NCBI GenBank assembly: GCA_963842835.1
Contig: CAWJIB010000012.1
Span: forward strand, 124,001-188,000
Direction of reading: 5' to 3'
Length of the DNA: 64,000 bases
From: Roseiarcus sp963842835
GTDB lineage: Bacteria > Pseudomonadota > Alphaproteobacteria > Rhizobiales > Beijerinckiaceae
Under the pieces are notes generated by a model. The model was not told the origin of the DNA. It did no database searches and was given only the letters and a program-made list of their open reading frames with translations. This document shows, one piece after another, positions 1 to 9,330 of the stretch. How positions within the stretch are numbered: position 1 is the stretch's first letter; each line of letters begins with the position of its first letter. The position numbers and the translations under genes were made by a program.

Positions 1-1459
1 GACGGGAGCCTTCGAACGGGTCGCGACGCCCGCCGCGGCCGTCGATCGCCTCGCCGAACTTTATGCGCAGGCGGCCGGGTCGCTGCGCGCTGCGGTCGAG
101 AGTTTCCTGGCCGACGGCGTTCCGCCCAGCGCGCAGGCGCGCGCGCATTTTCGCTATCCGCAATTGCGCGTGACCTATCAGCCCGAGGGCGTGCCGCCTT
201 CGAACGCGCGCGCTTTCGCCAAATTCACCGAAGCGGGCGTCTATTCCACGACCGTGACCCAGCCCGAGGATTTTCGCGCCTATCTGCTCGAGCAGCTCGA
301 ACCGTTGGTCGCCGAATTCGGCGCCGAGATCGAGGTCGGCGTCAGCGTGCAGGAAATCCCGTACCCCTATGTCTTCGAAAGCGGCGACGAATTGGGGCGC
401 GGCGGCGCGACGGCTTCCGAGCTCGCGCGCTTCTTTCCCGTGCCCTCGCTCGCGGTCGTCGGCGATGAAATCGCGGACGGCGCGTTCGACATTCGTCCCG
501 GCTTCGAGCGCCCGATCGCTCTCTTCGACGCCGCGCGCGTCGATTATTCCTTGCGCCGGCTGGTGCATTACACCGGCTCCGACTGGCGCGCGATGCAGCC
601 CTGGGTGCTGCTGACGAACTATCATCGTTACGTCGATCAGTTCGTGCGCTGGGGCCTGGAGCAATTGTGGGCCGGCGCCGTCGAAAAAATCGTGCTGCCC
701 GGCAATATCGTGATCGACGCGAGCCTGACGCCGGACGAAGCCGAGGCGCGGGCGACTGGCATGGTCTGGCATCGCTTCCAAATGCCCGCTTATCACGTCG
801 TGCGCGCCGACGGACGCGGCGTCAGCCTCGTCAATATCGGCGTCGGACCGGCGAACGCCAAAACCATCACCGACCACATTGCGGTGCTGCGCCCGCATTG
901 CTGGCTGATGGTCGGCCATTGCGCGGGCCTGCGCCAATCCCAACGCATCGGCGATTACGTGCTCGCGCACGCCTACCTCCGGCAGGACAACATCCTCGAC
1001 AACGCAGTGCCGCCGGACGTGCCGATCCCGGCGCTCGCCGAAGTGCAGGTCGCGTTGCAGGAGGCGGTCGCGCGGGTCACCGGCGATCGCGGCGAGGCGC
1101 TGAAGCGGCGCCTGCGCACGGGAACCGTGGTCACCAACGACGACCGCAACTGGGAATTGCGCTGGACGCAGGAGCGCCGGCGCATCAATCTCTCGCGCGC
1201 CATCGCGGTCGACATGGAATCGGCCACGATCGCCACGCAGGGCTTTCGCATGCGCGTGCCCTACGGCACGCTGCTGTGCGTCTCCGACAAGCCGCTGCAC
1301 GGCGAAATCAAACTGCCCGGCGCGGCGAACGCCTTCTACGAGCGCGCGATCGGCGAGCATTTGCAGATCGGCATCGCGGCGCTGGAGACGCTGCAAAACC
1401 AGCACGAGACGCTGCATTCGCGCAAATTGCGCAGCTTCGATGAGCCGCCGTTCCGCTGA
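1..1459 (+). CDS. amn: AMP nucleosidase (5' end outside window)
   Basis: Hydrolyses AMP to adenine and ribose 5-phosphate in the cytoplasm (purine salvage). The reading frame is already open at base 2, where the visible protein resembles the N-terminal Amn domain (segment AAVDRLAELYAQAAGSLRAA), so the true start lies upstream of the window. The C-terminal half is the nucleoside-phosphorylase-like fold, with a VGHCAGLRQSQRIGDYVLAHA segment split across the glycine-rich loop and the VDMESATIATQG motif that in this superfamily contacts the ribose. An internal TTG at 164 would give 431 residues, but homology continues before it. The gene ends with TGA at 1457-1459 and the next gene is convergent. 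Confidence 0.93.
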   Translation, partial: TGAFERVATPAAAVDRLAELYAQAAGSLRAAVESFLADGVPPSAQARAHFRYPQLRVTYQPEGVPPSNARAFAKFTEAGVYSTTVTQPEDFRAYLLEQLEPLVAEFGAEIEVGVSVQEIPYPYVFESGDELGRGGATASELARFFPVPSLAVVGDEIADGAFDIRPGFERPIALFDAARVDYSLRRLVHYTGSDWRAMQPWVLLTNYHRYVDQFVRWGLEQLWAGAVEKIVLPGNIVIDASLTPDEAEARATGMVWHRFQMPAYHVVRADGRGVSLVNIGVGPANAKTITDHIAVLRPHCWLMVGHCAGLRQSQRIGDYVLAHAYLRQDNILDNAVPPDVPIPALAEVQVALQEAVARVTGDRGEALKRRLRTGTVVTNDDRNWELRWTQERRRINLSRAIAVDMESATIATQGFRMRVPYGTLLCVSDKPLHGEIKLPGAANAFYERAIGEHLQIGIAALETLQNQHETLHSRKLRSFDEPPFR

Positions 1460-1546
1460 GGCGCTGCGGCGCGCTGTCTTTGGATCGAACCAGACTTCCG
1501 CCGTCATCATGACGGCCGCGACGGACGTGCCTAAAGACGACGCGCT

Positions 1547-2146
1547 CTATCCCTCGTAAAAGACCGGCACGATCGAAGCGACGAGCAGCGCCGCCATCGT
1601 CAGGTTGAACGGGCGCGCGATCTGCGCGTCGCTGAGCGCGCGGCGCATCGCCGAGCCGAGCAGCGCCCAGGCGCCGCTGCTGGGCAGGCCGATCGCGAGA
1701 TAGGCGAGCGCGACGATGAGGACGTTGCGCGTGTAGTCGTCGACGACGGAATAGGCGGTCAAGGCGCTGACCGCGATGACCCAGGCCTTGGGATTGATCC
1801 ATTGAAACGCCGCCGCGCCGAAGAAGCCGAGCGGCGCCCCGCGGCTTTCGCCCTCGGGCGCCGGCCCCGCGAACGCGATTTTTCCGGCGAGCCAAAGCAT
1901 ATAGGCCGCGCCGAGATAACGCATCGCCGGCAAGAGAGCGGGAAAGCGCGCGAAGATGGCGTCGAGGCCCAGGCCGACCAATGCGACCATCAGGCAAAAG
2001 CCGACAACGACGCCCATGAGATGGGGAAGCGTGCGCCGGAAACCGAAATTCACCCCCGATGTCATCAACATCAGATTGTTGGGGCCGGGCGTGACGCCGG
2101 AGACGAAGCAGAACGCCGCCATGGCGGCGAAGACATCGGTGCGCAT
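1547..2146 (-). CDS. LysE/RhtB family amino-acid exporter
   Basis: Predicted inner-membrane exporter of amino acids or related metabolites, 199 residues, the usual length for RhtB/LysE. The signature GVTPGPNNLML lies near the N-terminus, followed by about six hydrophobic segments. I chose the ATG at 2146 because the family begins with a short MRTDVF-type leader directly before the first helix; a longer frame to 2188 adds 14 residues without homology. It is convergent with amn. The substrate cannot be read from the sequence. Confidence 0.88.
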   Translation of the reverse strand: MRTDVFAAMAAFCFVSGVTPGPNNLMLMTSGVNFGFRRTLPHLMGVVVGFCLMVALVGLGLDAIFARFPALLPAMRYLGAAYMLWLAGKIAFAGPAPEGESRGAPLGFFGAAAFQWINPKAWVIAVSALTAYSVVDDYTRNVLIVALAYLAIGLPSSGAWALLGSAMRRALSDAQIARPFNLTMAALLVASIVPVFYEG

Positions 2147-2335
2147 CGGGGGCTCGCGAAAGTTCGGCGCGAAACGGGCGTTTCGCAATCGCCTACCCCG
2201 AGTCGATCGGCGCGACCAGGGACAATCGCGTCCGATCCGGCCGAAGCGTACCTCGGAACGAACGGTACAGAGGATCGTTCGCGCGCCGGCCGGGAGCGCT
2301 CGCCGGCCGTTGTCGCCCGCGCGCAGGCGGCGGGG

Positions 2336-2884
2336 TCAGCGTCCCGGCTTCGCCCCGCCGAACAATTCGCGCGCGCCCTCTGCGACCGACACGCAAAGCT
2401 CGGGCCGTCCGACCTTGCGGCGGGTCAGGAAGCGCGCGCGCCGTGCGGCGATCGTCTTGCCCCGCCGCCGCGGCGCAGGAGCGCGCACCGCGACTTTGCC
2501 GAGCAGCGGCCGGTCCGGTTCGTCGCGGCCCTCGACGCGCTCGACCAGCGCCGGCAGGCCGAGAACCCGCGCCCACAGCCGCCATTCCGCGTGCACGTCC
2601 CAATCGTCGTTCGCTTCGGCGAGCACGAGGCAAAGGTCGGGATCGGCATGGACGAGGCGGATTTCATAGGAAAAGCCGTCCTCTCGCGCGCCGACGATCC
2701 GCAGCATGACGCCGCGATAGGCGCTTGTCGCGACCGTGACGTTCATGAAGACGCCGGCGACGACGCGCGCGATGACGACGTTCTCGCCATCCAGCCGCAC
2801 GACCCGTCGATGTCCGTCGGCGCGCGGGTCCGGCGCCGCGAACCGTCGCGGCGCGAAGGCGCTGTGCTTTGGAGCCGTTTGCAT
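2336..2884 (-). CDS. DUF6101 family protein
   Basis: A 182-residue protein of unknown function matching what I recall of DUF6101, a family found mainly in Hyphomicrobiales. Seen: an N-terminal part with short beta-like stretches (RRVVRLDGENVVIARVVAG), a conserved WRLWARVLGLPALVE segment, and a very basic C-terminus with APRRRG and RKVGRP motifs. The start at 2884 has a GGGGGAG ribosome site 8 bases upstream; the frame extends 10 codons further without support. No signal peptide or membrane segment is visible. Confidence 0.75.
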   Translation of the reverse strand: MQTAPKHSAFAPRRFAAPDPRADGHRRVVRLDGENVVIARVVAGVFMNVTVATSAYRGVMLRIVGAREDGFSYEIRLVHADPDLCLVLAEANDDWDVHAEWRLWARVLGLPALVERVEGRDEPDRPLLGKVAVRAPAPRRRGKTIAARRARFLTRRKVGRPELCVSVAEGARELFGGAKPGR

Positions 2885-3088
2885 CGCCAAGTCTCCCCCT
2901 GACCCAAGGATCATGCGGCAGAGATTGGCGGCCGGCGGCTCAAAGCGACCTAACGGAAGTGGTTAAACCTCGCTGAATCAGGGTCTTATCGGCCACTTTC
3001 GCGCGACATGGCTGGCGCGGGATTTCGCGAAAACGTCAAATTTGACGCATTCGTTCGCGCCCTTGTTCACGAGGGGCCGCGCGGCGGG

Positions 3089-3814
3089 TCAGAACGCGTC
3101 GGCGTCGCGCGGCTCGTCGGCCTGACGCGGGCGGCGGCGGAACGCTTCGCGCGCCCGGCTGCGCTGATCGAGAAGGGCGCGCGCGAGCGCCTTGAGGGGC
3201 GCCGCGAGGCGGTCGAGCCGCTCGACCCCGGCGACCGCGCGTTCGCCGCGGGTCAGCTCGCGATCGAGTTCGGCCATGGTCTTGGACAGCCCCGGCTCGG
3301 AATCGTCGAGCCACACCGCGACGATGCGCGCCCAAGCGAGCGCCAGGCCCTGCAGCTTGATCGCGCCCGCCACGCCTTCGCTTTCGATGCCCGCCGCCTC
3401 CAGCATGAAGCGCATCGAATTGACCACCGACTGGTTCATCGCCAGCGCCGCGACGGGATCGCGACTCAGCCAGGCGGTGATTTCGCGCAAGGCCTCGCGG
3501 TAGGGCGCCATCGCGTCGAGCCGGCGCATCAGCACGTCGAACAGGCGCTCGCGCGGCGCCTCTCGCGAAATCTCTTCCTCGCCTTGGGACAGCACGGCGT
3601 GGTCGATGCGCCGGGTGAATCCGGCGAGAACCGCGCCCTTGGAGGGAAAGGCGTCGCGAAAATCGGCGAGCGAGACTTTCGCCTTTTCGCAGATATCGCG
3701 CATGGCGATCTCCTCGAAGCGCCGCTCCGCTGCGAGCGCCATGAGCGCGTCGATGATTTTTGCGCGCGGGTCGATCGAGGCGTGGGCGGGGGCGGTTTTC
3801 GGCTCTCTGGTCAT
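3089..3814 (-). CDS. TetR family transcriptional regulator
   Basis: A 241-residue one-component regulator. Residues about 15-60 form the TetR helix-turn-helix (ALMALAAERRFEEIAMRDIC followed by KAKVSLADFRDAFPSKGAV). The rest is the alpha-helical ligand and dimer domain, with a basic C-terminal tail. The start at 3814 follows GAGGAG at good spacing; an upstream in-frame start at 3871 lacks this. proC lies 63 bases upstream in the same direction, so the two may be co-transcribed. Ligand unknown. Confidence 0.85.
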   Translation of the reverse strand: MTREPKTAPAHASIDPRAKIIDALMALAAERRFEEIAMRDICEKAKVSLADFRDAFPSKGAVLAGFTRRIDHAVLSQGEEEISREAPRERLFDVLMRRLDAMAPYREALREITAWLSRDPVAALAMNQSVVNSMRFMLEAAGIESEGVAGAIKLQGLALAWARIVAVWLDDSEPGLSKTMAELDRELTRGERAVAGVERLDRLAAPLKALARALLDQRSRAREAFRRRPRQADEPRDADAF

Positions 3815-3877
3815 GGCGGACTCCTCACCGGCTTTGGCATTTAATGTATGCGCTCGCGTGCGTTCCGCCAACGCCCG

Positions 3878-4699
3878 TCACCCCGCAAGTTCGCGGGCCC
3901 GGCGATGGGCGGCCGCGACGGCGCGCGCCATCAGCGCCGCGAGCCCGTCGGGGGCGCGCAGCACCGCCAGAGCCGCGGCGGTGGTGCCGCCCCGAGAGGT
4001 GACGTTCTCCCGCAGTTTGGCGGCCGGGACGGAAGGCTCGCGATGCAGCAGCTCGCCCGCGCCCTCGACGGTGGCGCGCGCCAGCTTCATCGCGAGTTCG
4101 GCGGGCAGGCCGAGTTGTTCGCCGGCTTCCGCCATCGCCTCGACCAGCGCGAAGACGTAAGCGGGGCCGGAGCCGGAAAGCGCGGTGACCGCGTCGATCA
4201 GCCGCTCGTCGGCGAGCCAATCGAACGCGCCGACGGCGCCCATCAGGTCTTGCGCCCACTCGCGCTGCCGCGCGCTCGCCGAAGGCGTCGCAACTCCGGC
4301 CGAAGCGCCGCGGCCGACCGCGGCGGGCGTGTTCGACATGACGCGCACGAAGGCGCCGGCTGCCGGCAGGCGCGTCCTGAGATCGCCGATCGTCTTGCCT
4401 GCCAGGATCGACAGAACCAGCGTGTTCGCGCCCGCGAGCGGCGCGATGTCGGACGCGGCCGCATCGAGCGTCTGCGGCTTGATGGCGAGAAAGAGAACCT
4501 CGGGCGCCTTGAGCGCGCTCGACGGGGGGTTGAGCGGGATGGCGAGCCGGGGCGCGAGTTCTTTGATCGAGGGCGAGGGCGCCGGCTCGAGGATGGCGAC
4601 GCGCGTCGGCTCGAGGCCGGCGGCGAGCCACCCCCGCAGCATCGCCTCGCCCATCTTGCCCGCCCCGACGAGGACGAGGGATTGCGGCCAATCGGACAT
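3878..4699 (-). CDS. proC: Pyrroline-5-carboxylate reductase
   Basis: Last step of proline synthesis: NAD(P)H-dependent reduction of 1-pyrroline-5-carboxylate. The protein has 273 residues, normal for the family. The N-terminal Rossmann loop reads LVLVGAGKMGEAML (residues 8-21). The C-terminal dimer domain carries SGSGPAYVFALVEA and the family signature around VTSRGGTTAAAL. An AAGGGGG site precedes the ATG at 4699. The gene sits between the aminotransferase (55 bases upstream) and the TetR gene, all leftward. Confidence 0.94.
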   Translation of the reverse strand: MSDWPQSLVLVGAGKMGEAMLRGWLAAGLEPTRVAILEPAPSPSIKELAPRLAIPLNPPSSALKAPEVLFLAIKPQTLDAAASDIAPLAGANTLVLSILAGKTIGDLRTRLPAAGAFVRVMSNTPAAVGRGASAGVATPSASARQREWAQDLMGAVGAFDWLADERLIDAVTALSGSGPAYVFALVEAMAEAGEQLGLPAELAMKLARATVEGAGELLHREPSVPAAKLRENVTSRGGTTAAALAVLRAPDGLAALMARAVAAAHRRARELAG

Positions 4700-4754
4700 G
4701 GAACCCCCTTCGGCGCGAACGCGAACGAACCCGCGCTTGCGCGCGGCTCCCGCC

Positions 4755-5957
4755 TTACCGCAGCGCGGCGGTGAAGCGCTGAATCTTGCGGCAGGCGTCC
4801 TCGAGCGTCTGCAGCGAGGTCGCGTAGGAGACGCGGAAATTCGGTCCCTGGCCGAAGGCCGAGCCGTGCACTACGGCGACGCCCTCGCTCTCCAGCAATT
4901 CCGTGACGAAATCCTCGTCGGTGGCGATCGTCTTGCCCGACGGCGTTTTCCTGCCGATCGCGCCTGCGCAGGAGGGATAAACGTAGAACGCGCCCTCCGG
5001 CTTCGGGCACTGCAGATGCTGCGCCTGGCCGAGCATGGAGACGACGAGGTCGCGCCGCTCTTCGAAGGCCTTGCGGCGCACGGGGATGAAGTCCTGCGGG
5101 CCGTTCAGCGCCTCGACCGAGGCCCATTGCGCGATCGTGCAGGCGCCCGAGGTCTGCTGGCCCTGCACCATGTCCATCGCCTTGATCAGCGGCGCCGGGC
5201 CGGCCGCGTAGCCGATGCGCCAGCCAGTCATCGCATAGGCCTTCGACACGCCGTTCATCGTCAGGGTGCGCTCGTAGAGCCCCGGCTCGATCTGCGCGGG
5301 CGTGGTGAAGACGAAATCGCCGTAGACGAGATGCTCGTACATGTCGTCGGCGAGCACATAGACGTGGGGATGGCGCATCAGCACCTCGGTGAGCGCCTTC
5401 AGTTCGTCGCGGGTGTAGGCGGCGCCCGAAGGGTTCGAGGGCGAGTTGAGCACCACCCACTTGGTGCGCGGCGTGATCGCGCGCTCCAAGTCCTCGGGCC
5501 GCAGCTTGAAGGCGTTTTCGATCGTGGTCGGCACGAAGACCGGCTCGCCGCCGTTGATCAGCACCATGTCGGGATAGCTGACCCAATAGGGCGCGGGGAT
5601 GATCACCTCGTCGCCCTTGTTCAGCGTCGTCAGGAAGGCGTTGTAGAGAATCTGCTTGCCGCCGGTGCCGACGATGGTGTCCGAAGCCTTGTAGTCGAGC
5701 CCGTTCTCGCGCTTGAACTTGGCGGCGATCGCCTCGCGCAGCGGCGGGATGCCGAGCACCGGGGGGTACTTGGTCTCGCCGCGCCGGATCGCCTCGATCG
5801 CCGCCTGCTTGATGTTGTCGGGCGTGTCGAAGTCCGGCTCGCCGACCGACAGCGAGATCACGTCGCGCCCCTTCGCTTTGAGATCGCGCGCCTTCTGCGT
5901 CACCGCGATGGTCGCGGAAGGCTTAACGCGAGAAAGGATGTCGGCGATGAAGGCCAT
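4755..5957 (-). CDS. aatA: Class I aspartate aminotransferase (PLP-dependent)
   Basis: Transfers the amino group between aspartate and 2-oxoglutarate. The 400-residue protein has the classic fold-type I marks: ISLSVGEPDFDTP near the N-terminus, NSPSNPSGAAY before the cofactor Asp/Tyr region, the PLP lysine in GVSKAYAMTGWRIGY, and the substrate-binding Arg near FRVSYATS. The N-terminus (MAFIADILSRVKPSATIAVT) matches the Rhizobium-type enzymes. A GAGGA site precedes the ATG at 5957. Prephenate or other keto acids may also be used by this subgroup. Confidence 0.92.
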   Translation of the reverse strand: MAFIADILSRVKPSATIAVTQKARDLKAKGRDVISLSVGEPDFDTPDNIKQAAIEAIRRGETKYPPVLGIPPLREAIAAKFKRENGLDYKASDTIVGTGGKQILYNAFLTTLNKGDEVIIPAPYWVSYPDMVLINGGEPVFVPTTIENAFKLRPEDLERAITPRTKWVVLNSPSNPSGAAYTRDELKALTEVLMRHPHVYVLADDMYEHLVYGDFVFTTPAQIEPGLYERTLTMNGVSKAYAMTGWRIGYAAGPAPLIKAMDMVQGQQTSGACTIAQWASVEALNGPQDFIPVRRKAFEERRDLVVSMLGQAQHLQCPKPEGAFYVYPSCAGAIGRKTPSGKTIATDEDFVTELLESEGVAVVHGSAFGQGPNFRVSYATSLQTLEDACRKIQRFTAALR

Positions 5958-6194
5958 GATCGGGGTTCCTCTTGTTCGGGCGCCGTTGCCAAGGGCGGCG
6001 CACCATAGTTTCGCAGGCGCGAAGTCGCAACCCGGGAATCGCGGTTTTGAGGCCCGAGCCCGCCCTGAGAACCGCGGAACCGGACAGACGAGCGCGCACG
6101 GATATCAACCCCGCGATTCGAACGGGATCCCGGCGCGCCAGGGCGGCGCTGCTCTGCCGAGAGCGTGGCGCGTTCGGTTGGAAACATCTCCGAA

Positions 6195-6297
6195 TGTCAT
6201 GCCCGCGAAAGCGGGCATCCAGACTTGGCCGCAAGCCCTTGCTCGCACCACAAGCTCTTGCTCACACCACTGGATTCCCGCTTTCGCGGGACTGACA
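6195..6297. repeat. Inverted-repeat intergenic element (palindromic repeat pair)
   Basis: In the 387-base gap 5958-6344, a 28-base arm at 6195-6222 and its near reverse complement at 6270-6297 face each other across a 47-base spacer. Each arm holds the self-complementary core CCCGCGAAAGCGGG or its close variant, flanked by CATCCAG/CTGGAT. This is the layout of a widespread REP/BIME-type element. The spacer contains the near direct repeat GCTCGCACCA / GCTCACACCA. Nothing else is recognised in the gap. Confidence 0.7.
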
Positions 6298-6344
6298 GGG
6301 CGGCGCAAAATCGCGATGGCGATTCCGCCTGAACGCGTCATGCT

Positions 6345-7265
6345 CTAGAACGCCACTTCGAGCCGCAATTTGGCGAGGCGCCGCGAGAAATCGGTGAGGT
6401 CGAGGGCGCCGGGATCGCCGTTCGCCTTGCCCGCGACTTGTTCGAGATAGGCGCCGGAGAGATCGATCCTGCTGTTGATCTGATAGTGAAAGGTCGGGCC
6501 GAGATAGAGCGCGTGGCCGAGAAAACCGCCCGCCGCGAGCCCGTCATAGGCGAAGAAGAGGTCCGACTCGGCGCCGAACATCCAATCGGGCGAAACGCGA
6601 TAGGACGATGCAGCCGAGGCGCCGTAAGTCGACGAGTTCGACGGAGGCTGTCCGGGCGTCCAGGTCCGCTCCGGCGCGTAGGAGAGATTGCCGGCGATAT
6701 AGAGCCGGTCGTCGAAGAACCTGGAGTCGGCGATCGCGCGAAGGGTCGTCGTCGCGTCCTGGAGCCGCTGGCCGAAGCCGTTCGCCCTTGCCCATTCCGG
6801 CGTGGCGGTCAGCGTCAGCTGAAACGGCGAATGATCGCCGCGGGCAATGGCGACATAGCGCAATTCCCAGCTGAGGCCGCCGAAATTGACCCCGTGGAAA
6901 TCGGGCGCCAGGCCGACATTCGCCACGTCTTGCCCCAAGAAATGCGCGCCGAATTCGACGCCCAGACGCTCGATCGGCACGGTTTCGTAGATCAGCTCCT
7001 GCTCGATCGAGGCATAGCGCCCGTTACGAAGCCCGAACGCGCCTGTCGTCTCGAATTCCACTGACCGATCGCCCTTGTCTCCGACATCGGCGCCTTCGAG
7101 GAAGCCGAACAGGTTCTTGGTGTCGAGCTCGAAATAGGGGTTCGCGGCCTTGCCGGATTTGGCCCCCGCGTCGTCGTCGTCGGCCCGCGCGGAAGCTGAG
7201 GCGAAGCAGACGACGAGGCTAACGCCGAAGAGCGCGGCGGCGCGGGAGAAGCGAATACGATCCAA
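6345..7265 (-). CDS. Predicted outer-membrane beta-barrel protein
   Basis: A 306-residue protein of unknown function. A signal peptide ends near SASARA (about residue 28), and the mature part has alternating amphipathic strands and ends in a terminal Phe (RLEVAF), the usual mark of outer-membrane barrels. Phrases such as GRYASIEQELIYET and LTLTATPEWAR suggest a transporter-like or porin-like barrel, but I cannot name the family. The start appears to be TTG at 7265 with a GAGGGG site about 9 bases upstream. It is divergent from the secreted-protein gene at 7509. Confidence 0.7.
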   Translation of the reverse strand: MDRIRFSRAAALFGVSLVVCFASASARADDDDAGAKSGKAANPYFELDTKNLFGFLEGADVGDKGDRSVEFETTGAFGLRNGRYASIEQELIYETVPIERLGVEFGAHFLGQDVANVGLAPDFHGVNFGGLSWELRYVAIARGDHSPFQLTLTATPEWARANGFGQRLQDATTTLRAIADSRFFDDRLYIAGNLSYAPERTWTPGQPPSNSSTYGASAASSYRVSPDWMFGAESDLFFAYDGLAAGGFLGHALYLGPTFHYQINSRIDLSGAYLEQVAGKANGDPGALDLTDFSRRLAKLRLEVAF

Positions 7266-7508
7266 TGCCCGTCACCCCTCCCCGACGGCGCCTTTCCGCG
7301 CTTTGGGCACACTTAGCGACGCGGAATGAAAGGCTCAAGCGCGGATACGGGCGGGCGGCGAGCGGGAAGGAAAAGAAAACTGAAAAGGAGACCGCCCCGC
7401 CGGAGGCCGAGGGCGCGACCCCGCGACACGTTGTCCGCATGGCCGAGCCGCGGCAGGATGCGCCGCCGCTCGGCCTTTCGCCGCGGCGACAATCGACGGG
7501 AAGATTGC

Positions 7509-7907
7509 ATGCGCCGCCGGAAATTGTTTGCAGGTCTCGCAATGGCCCTTACGGTTTGCGCCGCTCGCGCCGACCTTGCGCCGCCGCCGGTTCAATTCGC
7601 CAATGTCGCCGCCGGGGGCCTGAATTTTCAAATCATTCTGCGCGACTATTCCCATCCGGTCCGGCGGGTCGCTGAGCTCGTCGGCTGCGTCGACGGGCGC
7701 CCGAATTGCGCGCTGGCCCGATCGAGAAACCTCATCGGGATGAAGGTGCGCGGAGTCGACGGTAAGGATTTTCGCGACGACCAGAACGTCGCGGATCAGA
7801 TCATCGGCGCTTTTAATCGCGAAGGGGCGCCGGCGACGATCGAGCTCGACTTCGATTCGAACGTCTCGACCGGCGAAAAGGTCAGGGTCGAATTCTCCCG
7901 GCGTTGA
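7509..7907 (+). CDS. Secreted protein, paralogue of the gene at 8847
   Basis: A 132-residue exported protein of unknown function. The N-terminus (MRRRKLFAGLAMALTVCAARAD) is a signal peptide with cleavage after ARA. The core LVGCVDGRPNCALARSRNLI matches the paralogue at 8847 almost word for word, including two cysteines that could form a disulphide, followed by a GMKVRGVDGKDF phrase. The start at 7509 was chosen because it begins the signal peptide; the longer frame upstream is not protein-like. Confidence 0.65.
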   Translation: MRRRKLFAGLAMALTVCAARADLAPPPVQFANVAAGGLNFQIILRDYSHPVRRVAELVGCVDGRPNCALARSRNLIGMKVRGVDGKDFRDDQNVADQIIGAFNREGAPATIELDFDSNVSTGEKVRVEFSRR

Positions 7908-8443
7908 GGGCCAGCGAACGAGGCGAGCCGGTTTCTCCGCCCGATCGTCGCGAGGAATTGACGGAGTTCAATGACGTCTTCGCAGCGGCGCGGTGGAGTT
8001 CAACTTGCGGGCGAACGATCGGAGGATCGCGTCCGGCCATAGGCGGCGTCTGTGCAGACATCCGCGAGCGCGCTAATCTTGGCGGCCGCTTCGCCGCCCG
8101 GCGCAACCGACGTTACGCCAGGGTCCTTGGCGATCGATCCCCCGTTATCGCGTTCCCGGACCGGCTCTACGACAGGTCCCTGCAGCAGAGCCGCGTCAGG
8201 GCGGGGGCCGAACTCGCGATTACGGGCAATTGCTACACCCGTGCCGCCGCCAACAACAACGGGCAGGCGGATTAATCCCCCGACTGCGGCCTCGATTGGG
8301 CGCCGGCGCATCGCCCGGGCGCCGGGCGCGCCGGTCGAACGCGTATGCCGTTCTTGCTCTCCAACAGCCTCGACGGAACGGCCGACGCGCTGGTCGGACG
8401 GTGCGCGAAGCGTAGAGACCACGGCCGAAACAGGCGCCGGCGC
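7908..8443. other. Gap without a recognised gene
   Basis: 536 bases between the first secreted-protein gene and the convergent small membrane-protein gene. Open frames exist on both strands but are rich in Arg, Pro and Thr with no recognisable domain, ribosome site or signal peptide. I see no RNA gene or repeat here. Confidence 0.5.
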
Positions 8444-8794
8444 TCAGCTCGCGAGCCACAGCCCGAACAGGAACGACGCCGAATTGGCGAAAAAGGAGAC
8501 GATCATGGCGCGGGGGAGAGCGAGTTGAGCCATCCAGGCGATCAGCACGCCCTCGGCAGCGATCACCAGCGCCTCGAGAACGAGGATTGCCGGCCAATAG
8601 GGGAAACGCGGATAGGCCCAGAAAGCGGCGGCCCAGAGCTGAGGATGCGTCACCGCCGTCGCCACCGCGGACGCGACGCCAACGTGCAGGGGGCCGCGGC
8701 TCGGCCATTTCGTAGCGCGGACGATCGCGAAGGCGATCGGACCCTCGATCGCCGCGGAGACGAAAAGGGCTTGCGCCTCCGTCATCGATATCAT
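8444..8794 (-). CDS. Small integral membrane protein, unknown function
   Basis: A 116-residue protein made of about three to four hydrophobic helices (FVSAAIEGPIAFAIVRAT; AVATAVTHPQLWAAAFWAY; AILVLEALVIAAEGVLIAWM; FFANSASFLFGLWLA). It starts at 8794 behind a GAGGGA site; a second ATG lies three codons in. It is divergent from the secreted-protein gene at 8847, with only 52 bases between the starts, so the two probably share a control region. Function unknown; the conserved-looking position between two paralogous secreted proteins suggests an envelope role (inference). Confidence 0.6.
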   Translation of the reverse strand: MISMTEAQALFVSAAIEGPIAFAIVRATKWPSRGPLHVGVASAVATAVTHPQLWAAAFWAYPRFPYWPAILVLEALVIAAEGVLIAWMAQLALPRAMIVSFFANSASFLFGLWLAS

Positions 8795-8846
8795 CCGTTC
8801 CCTCGATCATTCAGCAACGCCGTCGCCAACCACCGAGGAGGATAGC

Positions 8847-9275
8847 ATGGGCCGCCGGATCGAATTGGCTTGTCTTGCGCTGATGCTGGCGGTCTCGACC
8901 GCTCGAGGAGACATCTTGCCGACGCCCGACCGCGGTCCCCCGATGGGCGAGGCCGGCGGTCTGAGCTTCGCGGTCCAATCGGTCAAGGTACAGTTCGGGC
9001 CCGTCAACGGGCCGCATTACCAAAAGAGCGAGCAGGTCGTCGTGCTCGTCGGCTGCGTCGACGGACAACCCAACTGCGCGCTGGCCCGATCCAAGAATCT
9101 CATAGGCATGGAGGTGAACTCGGTCGACGGCAAGAGCTTGCGGCCCGAGATCGGCATGGTGCGGCAGATCATGGTTGCGTTCGCCAGCAAGACGGCGGCC
9201 CCGACAATCACCCTCGAGCTCTATTCGCGCGCCGCGAACAGCGAGGCGATCCAGGTCAACTTTGCTCGGCGCTGA
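8847..9275 (+). CDS. Secreted protein, paralogue of the gene at 7509
   Basis: A 142-residue exported protein of unknown function. The signal peptide reads MGRRIELACLALMLAVSTAR with cleavage near ARG-D. The central block VGCVDGQPNCALARSKNLIG and the following VNSVDGKSLRPEIGMVRQI parallel the gene at 7509, so this is an old duplication. GGAGGA lies just before the ATG. Both proteins end in ...NFARR / ...EFSRR. No known domain is recognised. Confidence 0.68.
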   Translation: MGRRIELACLALMLAVSTARGDILPTPDRGPPMGEAGGLSFAVQSVKVQFGPVNGPHYQKSEQVVVLVGCVDGQPNCALARSKNLIGMEVNSVDGKSLRPEIGMVRQIMVAFASKTAAPTITLELYSRAANSEAIQVNFARR

Positions 9276-9330
9276 AGCGCGCCGCCTCCGGGCCCTAGCG
9301 TTTTGCCCCGCCAGCGCTTAAGTAGCCAAT

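Noticed and set aside
8000..8528. Overlapping frames on both strands in the gap 7908-8443
   Set aside because: No start signals, signal peptides or domains; composition is typical of random GC-rich frames.
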